From Ianthella basta (Eukaryota > Porifera > Demospongiae > Verongiida > Ianthellidae), in the NCBI GenBank assembly GCA_964019415.1, contig OZ025873.1, forward strand, positions 5,595,169 to 5,659,168: DNA of 64,000 nt, in the 5' to 3' direction. The position numbers were made by a program, and so were the translations under genes. Of the stretch, positions 59,301-64,000 are shown one piece after another. A model generated the notes under the pieces. It worked only from the letters and a program-made list of their open reading frames with translations, was not told where the DNA came from and searched no databases. The stretch's first letter is position 1. Every line of letters starts with the position of its first letter.

Positions 59301-60536
59301 TTTAGAGTGGGGTAATTCCGTTGTGTAAGTCTACAACTACTTATTGAGAAAGAATGTGCTCACACCTGTTTAGGTTTAGAGAGTGCAGTGAATAGGTTGT
59401 AAAATAGCAGTGTTGTGCTGAGCTAAAAGCCCACCGTGAAGGAGCAAGAGTCAGGACAAAACTCTAATGATGAAATTACCCCGGTTTACCTTACATGTTT
59501 GCATAAATCCATAATAAACTCAGCTGACCTATTCCTGGGGCCCAACTAGATTCGATGCTTGCATCAACACAGCCAGCCAATATTGCCAGTTACCATAGAA
59601 GTTGAGAATCCAGGCTACACTGACAAATTAGCACACACTCAACCTAACACATAGCTTAGCTATACAAACATAGCTTAGCTGTACTTCGCTAAAGTCAATT
59701 TGAGAAATGAAAGCTTTGTAAAGTACAGGAATCCACAATACATACTCACTTGCACATACAACACCGGCATCATCACTGTGGTCGCAGTTGTGAAAGCCCC
59801 AGGAATTAGCCCTGCAGCTACTTAGCATGCTCTCTCTACCACTGCAGCCCACATTGTCAAGCCAAATCCTTCCTGTTCCTTGACCAAACTCAGCATTTAC
59901 AGCTCTTCTAACAGCCGTTGTATAGCCAAGCTGTCTGCATACAACTATAGCATCCCTCAAGTCCCAGACATCATCACAAACAGTGCCCCATTCTCCGTTG
60001 TAGTAGATCTCCACACGGCCCTCCATTGGTGAGGTGATGCTTCCCAGAAGCCGCACTTCATACTGTTGCTGTGCTGTTGCTGCAATGGAGGGGGGGTTAA
60101 GGACATAGCCTATGGAAGTACACCTGTAGTAGAACGACATACAGCATTGGTCAGGCTTGGCCGTCCTTAATTCCCACAAGGGGGCTACGATCGACTAGGC
60201 AAGTATAATGTGTAGGGGGTAAAAGCCATACGCAAAAGCTTCTACGAAGAGTTGAATGTGAATGTTGTCGTCAGGCCTGTAAGTGTGAACGCGAGAGATA
60301 GGCATTGGATACAAACTACACCACGCCGATAACACTCCCACGCGTACGTCAAACACAAGGGGCGTCACACACGCTTGCTATGTTCAGTTGGCTTCGCTTT
60401 TGAGAATGAAGCCATTCCTAGCGAGGGCGCGCCCGACTGAGGCAGGCACCACGGCAGCCTGTTGTGGAGAGTTAACCTACAAGTGTCGTTACTTACCAGC
60501 AATGCAACAGTACAGAAAGAGGACCAGAGCTATCAT
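20063..60536 (-). CDS. SRCR/CCP/EGF multidomain receptor with HRM, GAIN/GPS and single transmembrane helix, 55 exons
   Basis: The ATG is at 60534-60536 and the TAA at 20063-20065. The 55 exons I placed sum to 10,869 nt (3,622 aa) with every junction in phase. Domain order: signal peptide, 13 SRCR, 9 CCP mixed with 7 EGF, 3 SRCR, 9 CCP mixed with 5 EGF, HRM, GAIN, GPS, one TM, tail. Every cassette exon from the second exon to the last CCP is phase 1-1. SRCR, CCP (complement control/sushi) and EGF modules are extracellular protein- or glycan-binding folds. HRM plus GAIN/GPS is the juxtamembrane set of adhesion GPCRs, where GAIN self-cleaves. Here only one TM helix follows, so I infer a type I cell-surface adhesion or recognition receptor; ligand and signalling are unknown. 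Sponge proteins mixing SRCR with CCP repeats are known, but I cannot name a direct orthologue. Alternative: the long SRCR part could be spliced into several isoforms. Confidence 0.82.
20439..20566 (-). CDS. Receptor transmembrane exon (single helix)
   Basis: A short Thr/Pro/Glu stalk and then a hydrophobic run [20 protein letters not shown] (continuing [10 protein letters not shown]), ended by Arg. It joins in phase 2 to the tail exon, making R-S-R-K-K-G stop-transfer charges. No further hydrophobic segment follows. An adhesion GPCR would need six more helices here. Confidence 0.88.
20796..20899 (-). CDS. Receptor GPS (GPCR proteolysis site) exon
   Basis: It encodes [10 protein letters not shown] ... 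[16 protein letters not shown]. The W-S-x-x-G-C, the paired cysteines and the H-L-S tripeptide are all present, so self-cleavage between Leu and Ser is predicted as in adhesion GPCRs and polycystin-1. About 15-20 residues separate the cleavage point from the membrane helix. Confidence 0.88.
21038..21633 (-). CDS. Receptor exons 21267-21633 and 21038-21089: GAIN subdomain B
   Basis: The 367-nt exon starts by completing an Arg codon. It encodes [12 protein letters not shown], then beta strands ending in [14 protein letters not shown], a typical pre-GPS GAIN pattern (P-V-x-L-x-F). The 52-nt exon adds [13 protein letters not shown], corresponding to the 'C-x-F-W/F' start of GPS cores. Together with 20796-20899 it forms a full GAIN/GPS fold. 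Confidence 0.8.
22875..23450 (-). CDS. Receptor exons 23328-23450 and 22875-22969: GAIN subdomain A
   Basis: A 123-nt phase-0 exon ([11 protein letters not shown] ... A-M-L-T-N-A-W) and a 95-nt exon ending in phase 2. Both encode the helical Ala/Leu/Ser-rich chain expected between HRM and the GAIN beta-rich part. The 1.24 kb intron 21634-22874 holds a 14-bp (ACATGGTACACAGC)-type repeat near 21708-21765 and nothing else that I recognise. Confidence 0.72.
23546..23769 (-). CDS. Receptor HRM (hormone-receptor motif) exon
   Basis: A 224-nt exon, phase 1 in and 0 out. It encodes an HRM-like pattern: a W-P ... T-D-Y-T-E-V-A-S core, Cys-Pro-Cys, then [11 protein letters not shown] and a final Cys. 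In adhesion and secretin GPCRs the HRM lies directly N-terminal to GAIN, as here. The 627-bp intron upstream (23770-24397) shows no exon or repeat that I recognise. Confidence 0.72.
24398..27721 (-). CDS. Receptor EGF/CCP block 3 (five EGF-CCP pairs, EGF8-CCP14 to EGF12-CCP18)
   Basis: Strict alternation: EGF 27721-27626, CCP 27528-27355, EGF 27282-27187, CCP 27068-26895, EGF 26555-26454 (102 nt, two extra codons Ala-Thr), CCP 26342-26169, EGF 26085-25990, CCP 25881-25708, EGF 24788-24693, CCP 24571-24398. Some introns are paralogous: the intron upstream of the EGF at 24788 matches the one upstream of the EGF at 26555 around a GTGAAATAAAAAATAACACC segment. The EGF-CCP pair therefore looks like the duplicated unit. 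Confidence 0.86.
24848..25366. mobile_element. Foldback element with central tRNA-like sequence (SINE-derived)
   Basis: Arms 24870-25060 and about 25170-25366 are inverted copies (I estimate about 85% identical by eye). The middle holds a tRNA-like stretch on the minus strand. A 14-bp direct repeat TAACACCATYGATG flanks it (24834-24847 and 25367-25380, one mismatch). The paralogous intron near 26595-26625 has the same site once and no insert. A long TSD plus a tRNA head points to a SINE-type target-primed insertion, perhaps of two copies head to head. Confidence 0.72.
25058..25130 (-). repeat. tRNA-like SINE head (not a functional tRNA)
   Basis: A cloverleaf can be drawn. Acceptor GGTGTCA pairs with CGGCACC (one mismatch), the D stem is GCTC/GAGC, the anticodon stem CTGGC/GCCAG, the T arm CTGGG/CCCGG with TTCATTT. 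The A box TAGCTCAGTGG and B box GGTTCATTTCC are good Pol III promoter matches. The anticodon loop AGCTAAA lacks U33, so it is most likely a SINE head or pseudo-tRNA. Confidence 0.65.
27722..29197. other. Large intron between CCP13 and EGF8
   Basis: 1.48 kb without a module exon. It contains the TIR element at 28170-28898. At 28955-29015 it has a GGGGTTCCCCTGTA end that resembles mariner-like termini, but I found no matching second end. Confidence 0.6.
28170..28898. mobile_element. TIR element, TACYGTATCYGCTCTA family, 729 bp
   Basis: The left end TACTGTATCTGCTCTAAACA and the right end, read inward TACCGTATCCGCTCTAGAAA, match for about 30 bp through ATTTGTCA. TA at both ends fits a TA target duplication. 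The interior has repeated AATTAGAG words and a short minus-strand frame (28361-28585) starting [12 protein letters not shown]. It encodes no transposase, so it is non-autonomous. Confidence 0.7.
29198..30320 (-). CDS. Receptor CCP10-CCP13
   Basis: Four 174-nt phase 1-1 exons: 30320-30147, 30023-29850, 29726-29553, 29371-29198. The introns after the first and second copies are duplicates of each other with a 297-bp period, so CCP11/CCP12 arose by unequal exchange within the exons. CCP13 has Q-D-K-G-Q-W for the usual Q-S-N-G-Q-W. No Met-initiated frame marks CCP11-13, but all stay open in the spliced phase. Confidence 0.85.
30452..30600. mobile_element. Foldback MITE with 29-bp perfect hairpin
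   Basis: Terminal repeats CATAGTCTCRYGTAGCC are flanked by a CCCTA direct repeat (30447-30451, 30601-30605). The centre is a perfect 29-bp inverted repeat, 30480-30508 against 30516-30544, with a 7-nt loop CATGACC. It lies in the 711-bp intron 30321-31031. Confidence 0.78.
31032..32383 (-). CDS. Receptor SRCR domains 14-16 (central triplet)
   Basis: Exons 32383-32045 (339 nt), 31785-31456 (330 nt) and 31352-31032 (321 nt), phase 1-1. They are clearly SRCR (GRVEVxHNxEWGTVCxDDWD ... VVCRQLG ... DAGVVC) but diverge from one another and from the N-terminal A/B copies. They therefore predate the recent amplification. They interrupt the CCP/EGF array and split it into two halves. Confidence 0.9.
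32502..35253 (-). CDS. Receptor EGF/CCP block 2 (CCP5-EGF4-CCP6-EGF5-CCP7-CCP8-EGF6-CCP9-EGF7)
   Basis: Exons: CCP 35253-35080, EGF 35007-34912, CCP 34591-34418, EGF 34319-34224, CCP 34118-33945, CCP 33772-33599, EGF 33479-33384, CCP 32847-32674, EGF 32597-32502. All are phase 1-1. CCP9 is divergent ([21 protein letters not shown]), suggesting an older copy. The intron 32848-33383 contains two imperfect ~125-bp tandem repeats (from about 33175) and no gene. The intron 34592-34911 shows nothing recognisable. Confidence 0.87.
35379..38148 (-). CDS. Receptor EGF/CCP block 1 (EGF1-CCP1-EGF2-CCP2-CCP3-CCP4-EGF3)
   Basis: Exons: EGF 38148-38053, CCP 37945-37772, EGF 37505-37410, CCP 37122-36952, CCP 36260-36087, CCP 35853-35680, EGF 35474-35379. 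EGF exons are 96 nt with six cysteines (C-x3-C-QNGGTC-x5-C-x-C-x8-C). CCP exons are 174 nt (one 171) with four cysteines and the core [13 protein letters not shown] ... YNSVVTYTC ... GYTLQG ... W-S-G-S-x-P-x-C. Each module is one phase 1-1 exon. These folds bind proteins or glycans at the cell surface. Confidence 0.87.
36340..36835. mobile_element. Hairpin-ended element, copy 1
   Basis: About 0.5 kb homologous to 51195-51700. It ends in a long imperfect hairpin (about 36720-36835: AAATGCTGACCAGATGATGT ... TAAATCTCAGAGACA ... GCATTTACT). It sits in the intron 36261-36951 and has no coding capacity. The class is unclear. Confidence 0.6.
38500..40069 (-). CDS. Receptor SRCR domains 11-13 (A, B, A)
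   Basis: Exons 40069-39746 (A), 39653-39333 (B) and 38826-38500 (A). The 40069/39653 pair and its 92-bp intron match the pair 46104/45688, so this is another copy of the same duplication, now separated from it by a 5.3 kb transposon-filled intron. The B copy has Gly for the usual Arg in VVCGMLG. The last A copy is older, with [12 protein letters not shown] and [12 protein letters not shown]. Confidence 0.88.
40547..41388. mobile_element. Non-autonomous TIR element, GCATGTGGGACATGTCC ends
   Basis: A 17-bp perfect TIR (40547-40563, 41372-41388). TATGTAAACAAA occurs inside both ends in direct orientation. The interior of 0.8 kb has only weak frames. The target duplication is unresolved. Confidence 0.6.
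41713..42283. mobile_element. Long-TIR MITE, TAGTCTCGCAAGCCAGACT family
   Basis: Imperfect terminal inverted repeats of about 70 bp: 41715-41787 against 42211-42283, including CATGAGCCAGCTTTCCATGG in both. About 420 bp lies between. It is nested inside the 41591-43744 composite. Confidence 0.62.
42960..43693. mobile_element. MULE-like non-autonomous TIR element with 9-bp target duplication
   Basis: Ends TAGCCTCRTCCCCAGGCC (18 bp, one mismatch) are flanked by perfect 9-bp direct repeats ACCATTGCC at 42951-42959 and 43694-43702. A 9-bp duplication is typical of the Mutator superfamily. The 734-bp interior has short frames on both strands (for example 43364-43618) but no recognisable transposase. 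Confidence 0.75.
45368..48242 (-). CDS. Receptor SRCR domains 4-10: tandem B-A-B-A-B-A-B block
   Basis: Seven exons in transcription order: B 48242-47922, A 47801-47478, B 47385-47065, A 46951-46628, B 46538-46218, A 46104-45781, B 45688-45368. A exons are 324 nt, B exons 321 nt, all phase 1-1. Repeat periods are 847, 850 and 857 bp, and introns are nearly identical between units. Unequal crossing-over of an A+B unit therefore made this block recently. Differences between copies are few: EVNYQ against EINYQ, SECLH against SECPH, NCDH against NCQH. Confidence 0.9.
48993..49890. mobile_element. Element with hairpins at both ends sharing CGGGTCGATAAAT
   Basis: The left end has two adjacent perfect hairpins (48993-49031 with TGTGGTCGGGTCGAT arms; 49030-49058 with CAGGTTGATAA arms). 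The right end has an imperfect hairpin with a TTCG loop at about 49825-49890 carrying the same CGGGTCGATAAAT word. About 0.9 kb, no coding capacity; the class is uncertain. Confidence 0.5.
50882..50993. repeat. Long imperfect hairpin with GC-rich loop
   Basis: Arms TTAACACCTCCTT ... GATTATAAGCAC and the complementary GTGCTTATAAATC ... AAGGAGGTGTTA enclose a GGGCGTTTCACGCCC loop stem. It is the same style as the terminal hairpins at 49825-49890 and 51575-51680. Confidence 0.65.
51195..51700. mobile_element. Hairpin-ended element, copy 2
   Basis: It shares long stretches with 36340-36835, such as CGGCTACGAACC, GATGACCA, CTACTTCCAGAAGACA-like and AAACTGATTCAC. It ends in a hairpin at about 51575-51680 with a GGCACTTGGGCAC-TTCG-TACCCGAGTGCC core. 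This copy has the better-preserved hairpin. Confidence 0.62.
51860..52183 (-). CDS. Receptor SRCR domain 3 (type A)
   Basis: A 324-nt phase 1-1 exon nearly identical to the A copies at 46104, 46951, 47801 and 40069. Acceptor and intron flank (GCTGTAAAGTAAAGTTAGG on the plus strand) match the other copies. All six cysteines are present. Confidence 0.88.
52690..53040. repeat. Two degenerate ~180-bp direct repeats
   Basis: Both units start with GCTGTAYCTCGCAGAA and end near ATTTTACAATGTCC/ATTTGCAAAATGAC, with a shared ACACGGCGAAA word between. They lie just 5' of the Helitron array and are probably part of an older element. Confidence 0.55.
53065..54920 (+). mobile_element. Helitron-like element 1 (non-autonomous)
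   Basis: It begins TCTATATATATAAAGAGG after an A. It ends with the hairpin ACCTGCCC-GAA-GGGCGGGT, 7 bp, then CACTAG followed by T, i.e. the TC...CTRR structure and A/T target of Helitrons. There is no Rep/helicase frame. Internally a unit of about 520 bp that contains the GGTAGGTCAGTCACACTGAC segment is repeated (53683, 54210, 54735), and a poly-G run lies at 54034-54051. Confidence 0.75.
54921..56241 (+). mobile_element. Helitron-like element 2, directly abutting element 1
   Basis: It starts TCTATATATATAAAGAGG at the base after element 1's CTAG. It ends with a hairpin CGCCCAAAGGGTGGG-like stem and CTAG at 56238-56241. The first 450 bp are close to element 1. The internal segments differ in length (1,321 bp against 1,856 bp). 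Confidence 0.75.
56242..57368 (+). mobile_element. Helitron-like element 3, directly abutting element 2
   Basis: It starts TTATATATAAAGAGG (the terminal TC is not preserved) and ends with CTGCCCGAAGGGCGGG then CTAG at 57365-57368. 1,127 bp, same family as elements 1 and 2. Confidence 0.72.
57369..57867 (+). mobile_element. Helitron-like element 4, different family, abutting element 3
   Basis: It starts TCTTATTATAATAAACG and ends with a TGCTGG/CCGGCA stem around a CCC-GAA-GGG core, then TTCAGCTAG followed by T. 499 bp; the internal sequence is unrelated to elements 1-3. Confidence 0.66.
57992..58312 (-). CDS. Receptor SRCR domain 2 (type B)
   Basis: A 321-nt phase 1-1 exon. Type B differs from type A by [47 protein letters not shown] and [19 protein letters not shown]. 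It has six cysteines. Its downstream intron is the one split by the 5.7 kb transposon cluster at about 52270-57945. Confidence 0.87.
58576..59141. mobile_element. TIR element, TATTTGTCGG family, 566 bp
   Basis: The left end TGCTAAATTTGTCGGAATGG and the right end read inward TACTGTATTTGTCGGTATAG match imperfectly. The interior has repeated CTCTATTTGAGCC words on both strands. It lies in the 1.4 kb intron 58313-59749, whose remainder shows nothing recognisable. Confidence 0.6.
59750..60079 (-). CDS. Receptor SRCR domain 1 (type A)
   Basis: A single-exon, phase 1-1, 110-residue SRCR domain: L-L-G-S ... [21 protein letters not shown] ... VVCRQLGY ... [12 protein letters not shown] ... [17 protein letters not shown]. 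Six cysteines are present. It is the most divergent A copy (Gln-Gln-Gln linker, Cys-Arg-Ala variant near 59815). It is separated from exon 1 by a 417-bp intron and from SRCR 2 by 1.4 kb that contains a TIR element. Confidence 0.88.
60497..60536 (-). CDS. Receptor exon 1: signal peptide
   Basis: The exon encodes [13 protein letters not shown] and one base of the next codon, then a strong donor GTAAGT (complement of 60491-60496). A 13-residue hydrophobic stretch ending C-C-I-A reads as a signal peptide with cleavage near the exon boundary. It ends in phase 1, which matches the first SRCR exon at 60079 (G plus CA makes Ala). The upstream ATG in another frame ends in a stop overlapping this ATG. 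Confidence 0.7.
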
Positions 60537-60604
60537 GCTTCTGGGTTGTCTCTCCAGTCCAGCTGTGGCTGCGGCTCCAAATAAGGCATCCGATGTGTCC
60601 ACAT
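60533..60604 (-). promoter_or_regulatory. Possible upstream ORF overlapping the receptor start codon
   Basis: Upstream of the receptor ATG an in-exon ATG (60602-60604) opens a 23-codon frame, M-W-T-H-R-M-P-Y..., whose TGA overlaps the receptor ATG (ATGA, 60533-60536). If transcription starts upstream of 60604, this could damp or couple translation. The TSS is unknown. Confidence 0.35.
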
Positions 60605-60660
60605 GACCGGCTCGCCCAGCACCCGCCCACTCGCCGCCCAAAGCATTAGAATCTCACATG
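60605..60660 (-). promoter_or_regulatory. GC-box-like segment upstream of receptor gene
   Basis: The minus strand has GGGCGGCGAGTGGGCGGG just upstream of the first exon, a local GC-rich patch in AT-rich DNA. It is a candidate core promoter element only; no clear TATA box. Confidence 0.25.
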
Positions 60661-60882
60661 AATATGTATGTAATGTATACCGTGAGCCCCATGCAAGTAC
60701 AGGGGAGATTTTGACAGCTTACATTGCAATCATGTAGCTATACATCTAGCTACAAGCACGTGATCAATGTTTGTACACGCACAGGCACTATTTACAGGCA
60801 ACATCATGTCATCACGACATGAACATGGAAAGAATCATGAGTGCGAAATCACAGCAAGTGGGGTTTCGTTTGTGATTTCGTC

Positions 60883-61743
60883 TACCGTATGGCCGGAAAT
60901 TTTGGCAGGGAATTTATTTTGGCGAATTGGCAGTTTTTGAGAGCAATCCGCCAATATTACTTCCACCAAAATATGTGCAATCATAAGGTTTTCCCCTTAA
61001 CAAGCCTGGTTGCGCCAGGCCTATAGATTAATCGTCAGCATTGAGTTCACAAATGACAGCAGCGCGGGGATACTACGTTTCCAAAGAGCTTTGCACACCG
61101 GAGGCGGAAGAAGAGCGCGAGGAAGCCGTAGGCACCCCGAACGGCGTCGTATATGCGGTTGCTATGGAGACTGACGTTGAGATCGTTGTTCGTATCTTAA
61201 TGCGGCAGATTTCGACAACCTGTTCTCTGTTTCTGCGTTGGAGCGGTACAATTGTGTGCGAGGTCACAGGCTGCAGGCGAGCGTCAGCAGATCGGCCAAA
61301 AGGAGGCTTGAAAGCCTTTGTACGTTGTAGTACTCGCGCGAAAAGCTAAGGATTGAAACGAAAACAACCCAATTATGGTCAAACAACAGCGCGTGTACTC
61401 CTCAGAGACTCTTCAGCAATCTAGCTCTGTTCGTCCGGGCTAGCCATTTTGCTATGAATATCATTACAGTCGATTTCAGAACGGTTGGCCAAAATGGCAA
61501 ATGGCAGAATGACCAAATGGCGTGACGTCACTAGCTATTAGTTTAGCTAGCTATCTGCTTGCCATTACGTCACTCCTATTGTATAGTATTGCCATTTGCT
61601 ATGACGTCACGCCATTTGCCATTTACCTTTTGGAAAACCATTCTGAAATCGGCTGTATGGCACAGGCATTGCCAAACCGCCGAAGTAAATTCCGCCAAAT
61701 ACAGAAATTTCAGCAATCCGCCAAAATTACCGGCCATACGGTA
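60883..61743. mobile_element. TIR element, TACCGTATGGCCGG family, 861 bp
   Basis: Left TACCGTATGGCCGGAAATTT and right inward TACCGTATGGCCGGTAATTT, continuing TTGGC. TA lies at both borders. The subterminal regions are rich in TTGGCGAATT/TTTGGCGGA words. Short frames (for example 61041-61349) match nothing I know. It sits 350 bp upstream of the receptor start. Confidence 0.72.
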
Positions 61744-61806
61744 TATTGCTTACTTCACATTGCAATTATCTATTATCTATCTGTCATTGTATAAATGGCA
61801 TGGCTA

Positions 61807-61975
61807 TACAGTGGAACCTGTCTAAGATGGTCACTGTGTAAGGCAGCCTCCATGGTCCCAAATAGCAATAACAAAGCACTAAAACATGGCAACCTACCTC
61901 TGTAAAGCAGCCACTGCTCTACAAAGGCCAGTTATAGCTAGCCCATAGGTGCTGTCTTAGACAGGTTCCATTGTA
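61807..61975. mobile_element. Small mariner-like MITE, TACARTGGAACCTGTCTAAG ends
   Basis: A 169-bp element with about 21-bp TIRs and TA at both ends, in the intergenic region. TACAGTGGAACC ends and a TA target are common for Tc1/mariner-related MITEs. Confidence 0.72.
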
Positions 61976-63840
61976 CATGCATGTGCTAGCTATAGCAGGC
62001 TGCTGCCAGGTATCCAGAGTCATGTAACAATGCATCAACAGTGTGTGATATGCTTATAAGTCGTGTAGTTCACATTAATACACAATGAAAGATGGATCGA
62101 TTAGGGATTAACTAAGTTGATAATGAAGAGCAGATAGAGAACTGTGCATAAGCACAGCTATTCATTTAGTAAACATCCAACCCACATTAATGTACAATCA
62201 CAGCACACAGGCTGTTTCACCTTGCTGTTATGTCAATTCATTAGATTAGGCTACATTGTCATACAATGTGTAGATCATACCACAGACAAAACAACAATCA
62301 TGGTATGATCCAATACACATTGCCACAGTATTGCACATGCAGGTTACATGGCAGCATCTTAGTTCTCCAATGCTGCACACCTGTCATCCATCTATAACTT
62401 ATTGCACCAATCAGCATGCATATACGTAGGAAACATGCACACTGAGGACAACTGCGCGATGCGTACAAAACAAACACCAACATCAGCAATGTGACATATT
62501 ATAATCTTGGTAGTCTAGATATAGAACCAAACCCCTATGTGTTTCTGCATATCATTATATACACACACACACACACACAAGTTGACTAGACTATAGGCAA
62601 ATTCCTGTTGAAGTCCATTTCTAGCTCACACCTCTGTCTGTGCATTCAAGTTAATCTGTGAGGAGGTAAAGGGAACACAGTGCATGGCCGAAGGTATGCA
62701 CACATACACTATATCCTTAAGCTTTACAATCAGACTATGCTGTTCAGTTTCTGGACTTTTAATCTTTGGTTTTAGGTGACTGTCAACTATGGTGACACAA
62801 ATGAAGACAGGTTGGAGAACTACACATGAGTAGGAATAAAGACGAAAGGGAAATGGCAGCTAGCAGTACCAGTGACCTCCAGATCTATAGCCAATGTAAA
62901 CCTTAGCTATAGTTGAGCCATGCATGCACAACCTGCCAGCAGATAATCCAATCTCTTTGGTATAATTACTAGCGACTTTCCTTCTCTCCATGTTCATAAA
63001 CGTGCATGTGCAATGTGTACCTTAACATGGGCTTCAATTTCATCACTGGTACCAGTACCATGAGCATTTGCAGACTATTCTCAGAACAAAAGGAAGCCTT
63101 TGTTTGTTCCTATAAAGCTAGTTAGTGTGGAGCTCAAGATCTCAAAGGATGTTTTGAATAGAGAATGCCCATGCACATGCACCTCAGCATGGAATGGATT
63201 TATGGCTGTCGGGCAGTAGCTCAGCTGGATAAAGGCCTAGCGTCAGCTATATACCTGGAGTTCACTTGTTCTTAACCAGTTGCATATGCCTGGTTACCAT
63301 TTACGTAATTCCTATAATTTCTTCCAGAATCCTATTACAATAATCACTTCTCTAACTCATCTTGCAATTGCAAGCCAAGATCATATATACACAAGTAAGC
63401 TTGAGGTTTGCGCGTTACATATGTTATACACATGGTCGACCCATGCAACGTACTCTGGTAGCTGTTGCGCAGTGCAACACGTGTACACCTGCCTGCAGCT
63501 GACCATGTTTACCATTAATTCCTGTTTGGACAATGTCTTATACTGCACAATCATTAATTAATTTTGTGGTGGTTTTAGGCCTCATAAACAAATTCATAAT
63601 AATTATTGTACAAAACTATAATTATGCACTACCATGGTAAAAATATAATATAGTGTATACATAACTACTACATACGTATATAAACTACACAGTTTCAAAT
63701 GTATGTATATATATAGTATTACTATAAACCACATAATATTGATGTATGCATGTATATAGGTGCTAGCTATAGCTACAGTGTACAATGATCAATGCATAAT
63801 CATCCTATTATAATACACACCATGAAATGAGTCGATTCAG
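61976..63840. other. Intergenic DNA between tandem receptor genes
   Basis: About 1.9 kb AT-rich DNA with no supported gene. There is a short CA run at 62558-62579. A weak tRNA-like A box (TAGCTCAGCTGG, 63211-63222) with a poor B box is probably a SINE relic. The last 60 bp are conserved with the first gene's 3' flank. Confidence 0.55.
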
Positions 63841-64000
63841 TTATAAAGTGTTTTCTTCAAACCAATTGAGCTTCTCTGGAGCATCTTCATGGGATGCTGC
63901 ACCACTTCCAGGTGCAGCTCCGGACAGGCTGCTGGTGCCTGTGATCATCTCAACTGGGACATCAGCTTGAATGGTGTCCTCCAGATTGTACACATTACCC
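63841..64000 (-). CDS. Second receptor gene: last exon (5' part off window)
   Basis: The stop TAA is at 63841-63843. Reading minus, it encodes [16 protein letters not shown] ... E-D-A-P-E-K-L-N-W-F-E-E-N-T-L. It aligns to the tail of the first gene with a two-residue deletion and about six substitutions over some 52 residues. Homology continues about 60 bp past the stop. The gene lies in the same orientation, 3.3 kb upstream of the first gene, so the two are head-to-tail tandem paralogues. The rest lies beyond the window. Confidence 0.9.
   Translation of the reverse strand, partial: GNVYNLEDTIQADVPVEMITGTSSLSGAAPGSGAASHEDAPEKLNWFEENTL

Noticed and set aside
63208-63280. Second tRNA or SINE head
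   Set aside because: A good A box (TAGCTCAGCTGG) but a poor B box and no clear acceptor pairing; too weak to call.

Overview
This is animal nuclear DNA: interrupted genes with GT-AG introns, phase-1 domain-cassette exons, long dinucleotide microsatellites and many small DNA transposons. A demosponge (or another early-branching animal) is my best guess. Receptors that mix SRCR and short-consensus (CCP) repeats are known from sponges such as Geodia, but the guess rests on architecture and is moderate. I saw no retrovirus-like or Polinton-like element, rRNA, CRISPR or convincing functional tRNA.

Layout. (1) Positions 168-18882, plus strand: 25 exons of a ZFC3H1 orthologue whose start lies upstream of the window. 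ZFC3H1 is the zinc-finger/HAT-repeat scaffold that links nuclear polyadenylated RNA to the exosome. The exons join in frame to 3,125 visible residues. The introns carry (GT)n/(CA)n tracts, a CT-rich minisatellite and a 0.8 kb 14-bp minisatellite. (2) 18883-20062: AT-rich convergent intergenic spacer. (3) 20063-60536, minus strand: one very large receptor gene that I could assemble into 55 coding exons totalling 10,869 nt (3,622 aa plus stop). Order from the N-terminus: signal peptide; 13 SRCR domains of two alternating types (A, B); 9 CCP and 7 EGF modules; 3 more SRCR; 9 CCP and 5 EGF modules; a hormone-receptor-motif (HRM) domain; a GAIN domain with intact GPS autoproteolysis motif; ONE transmembrane helix; an 86-residue cytoplasmic tail. 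The juxtamembrane ectodomain is that of an adhesion GPCR, but the 7TM is replaced by a single helix. (4) 60537-63840: upstream/intergenic DNA with two TIR elements. (5) 63841-64000: the last exon of a second, closely related gene in the same orientation, so the receptor belongs to a tandem family.

The receptor introns are a transposon sink: four Helitron-like elements abut head to tail at 53065-57867, a nest of TIR elements fills 40547-43744, and there are several foldback/hairpin elements and a tRNA-headed foldback SINE-like insertion. Because neighbouring introns are themselves duplicates, several insertions can be dated relative to the exon duplications. The two main genes are functionally unrelated neighbours: one is nuclear RNA surveillance, the other a probable surface adhesion or recognition receptor with recently amplifying SRCR and CCP cassettes.
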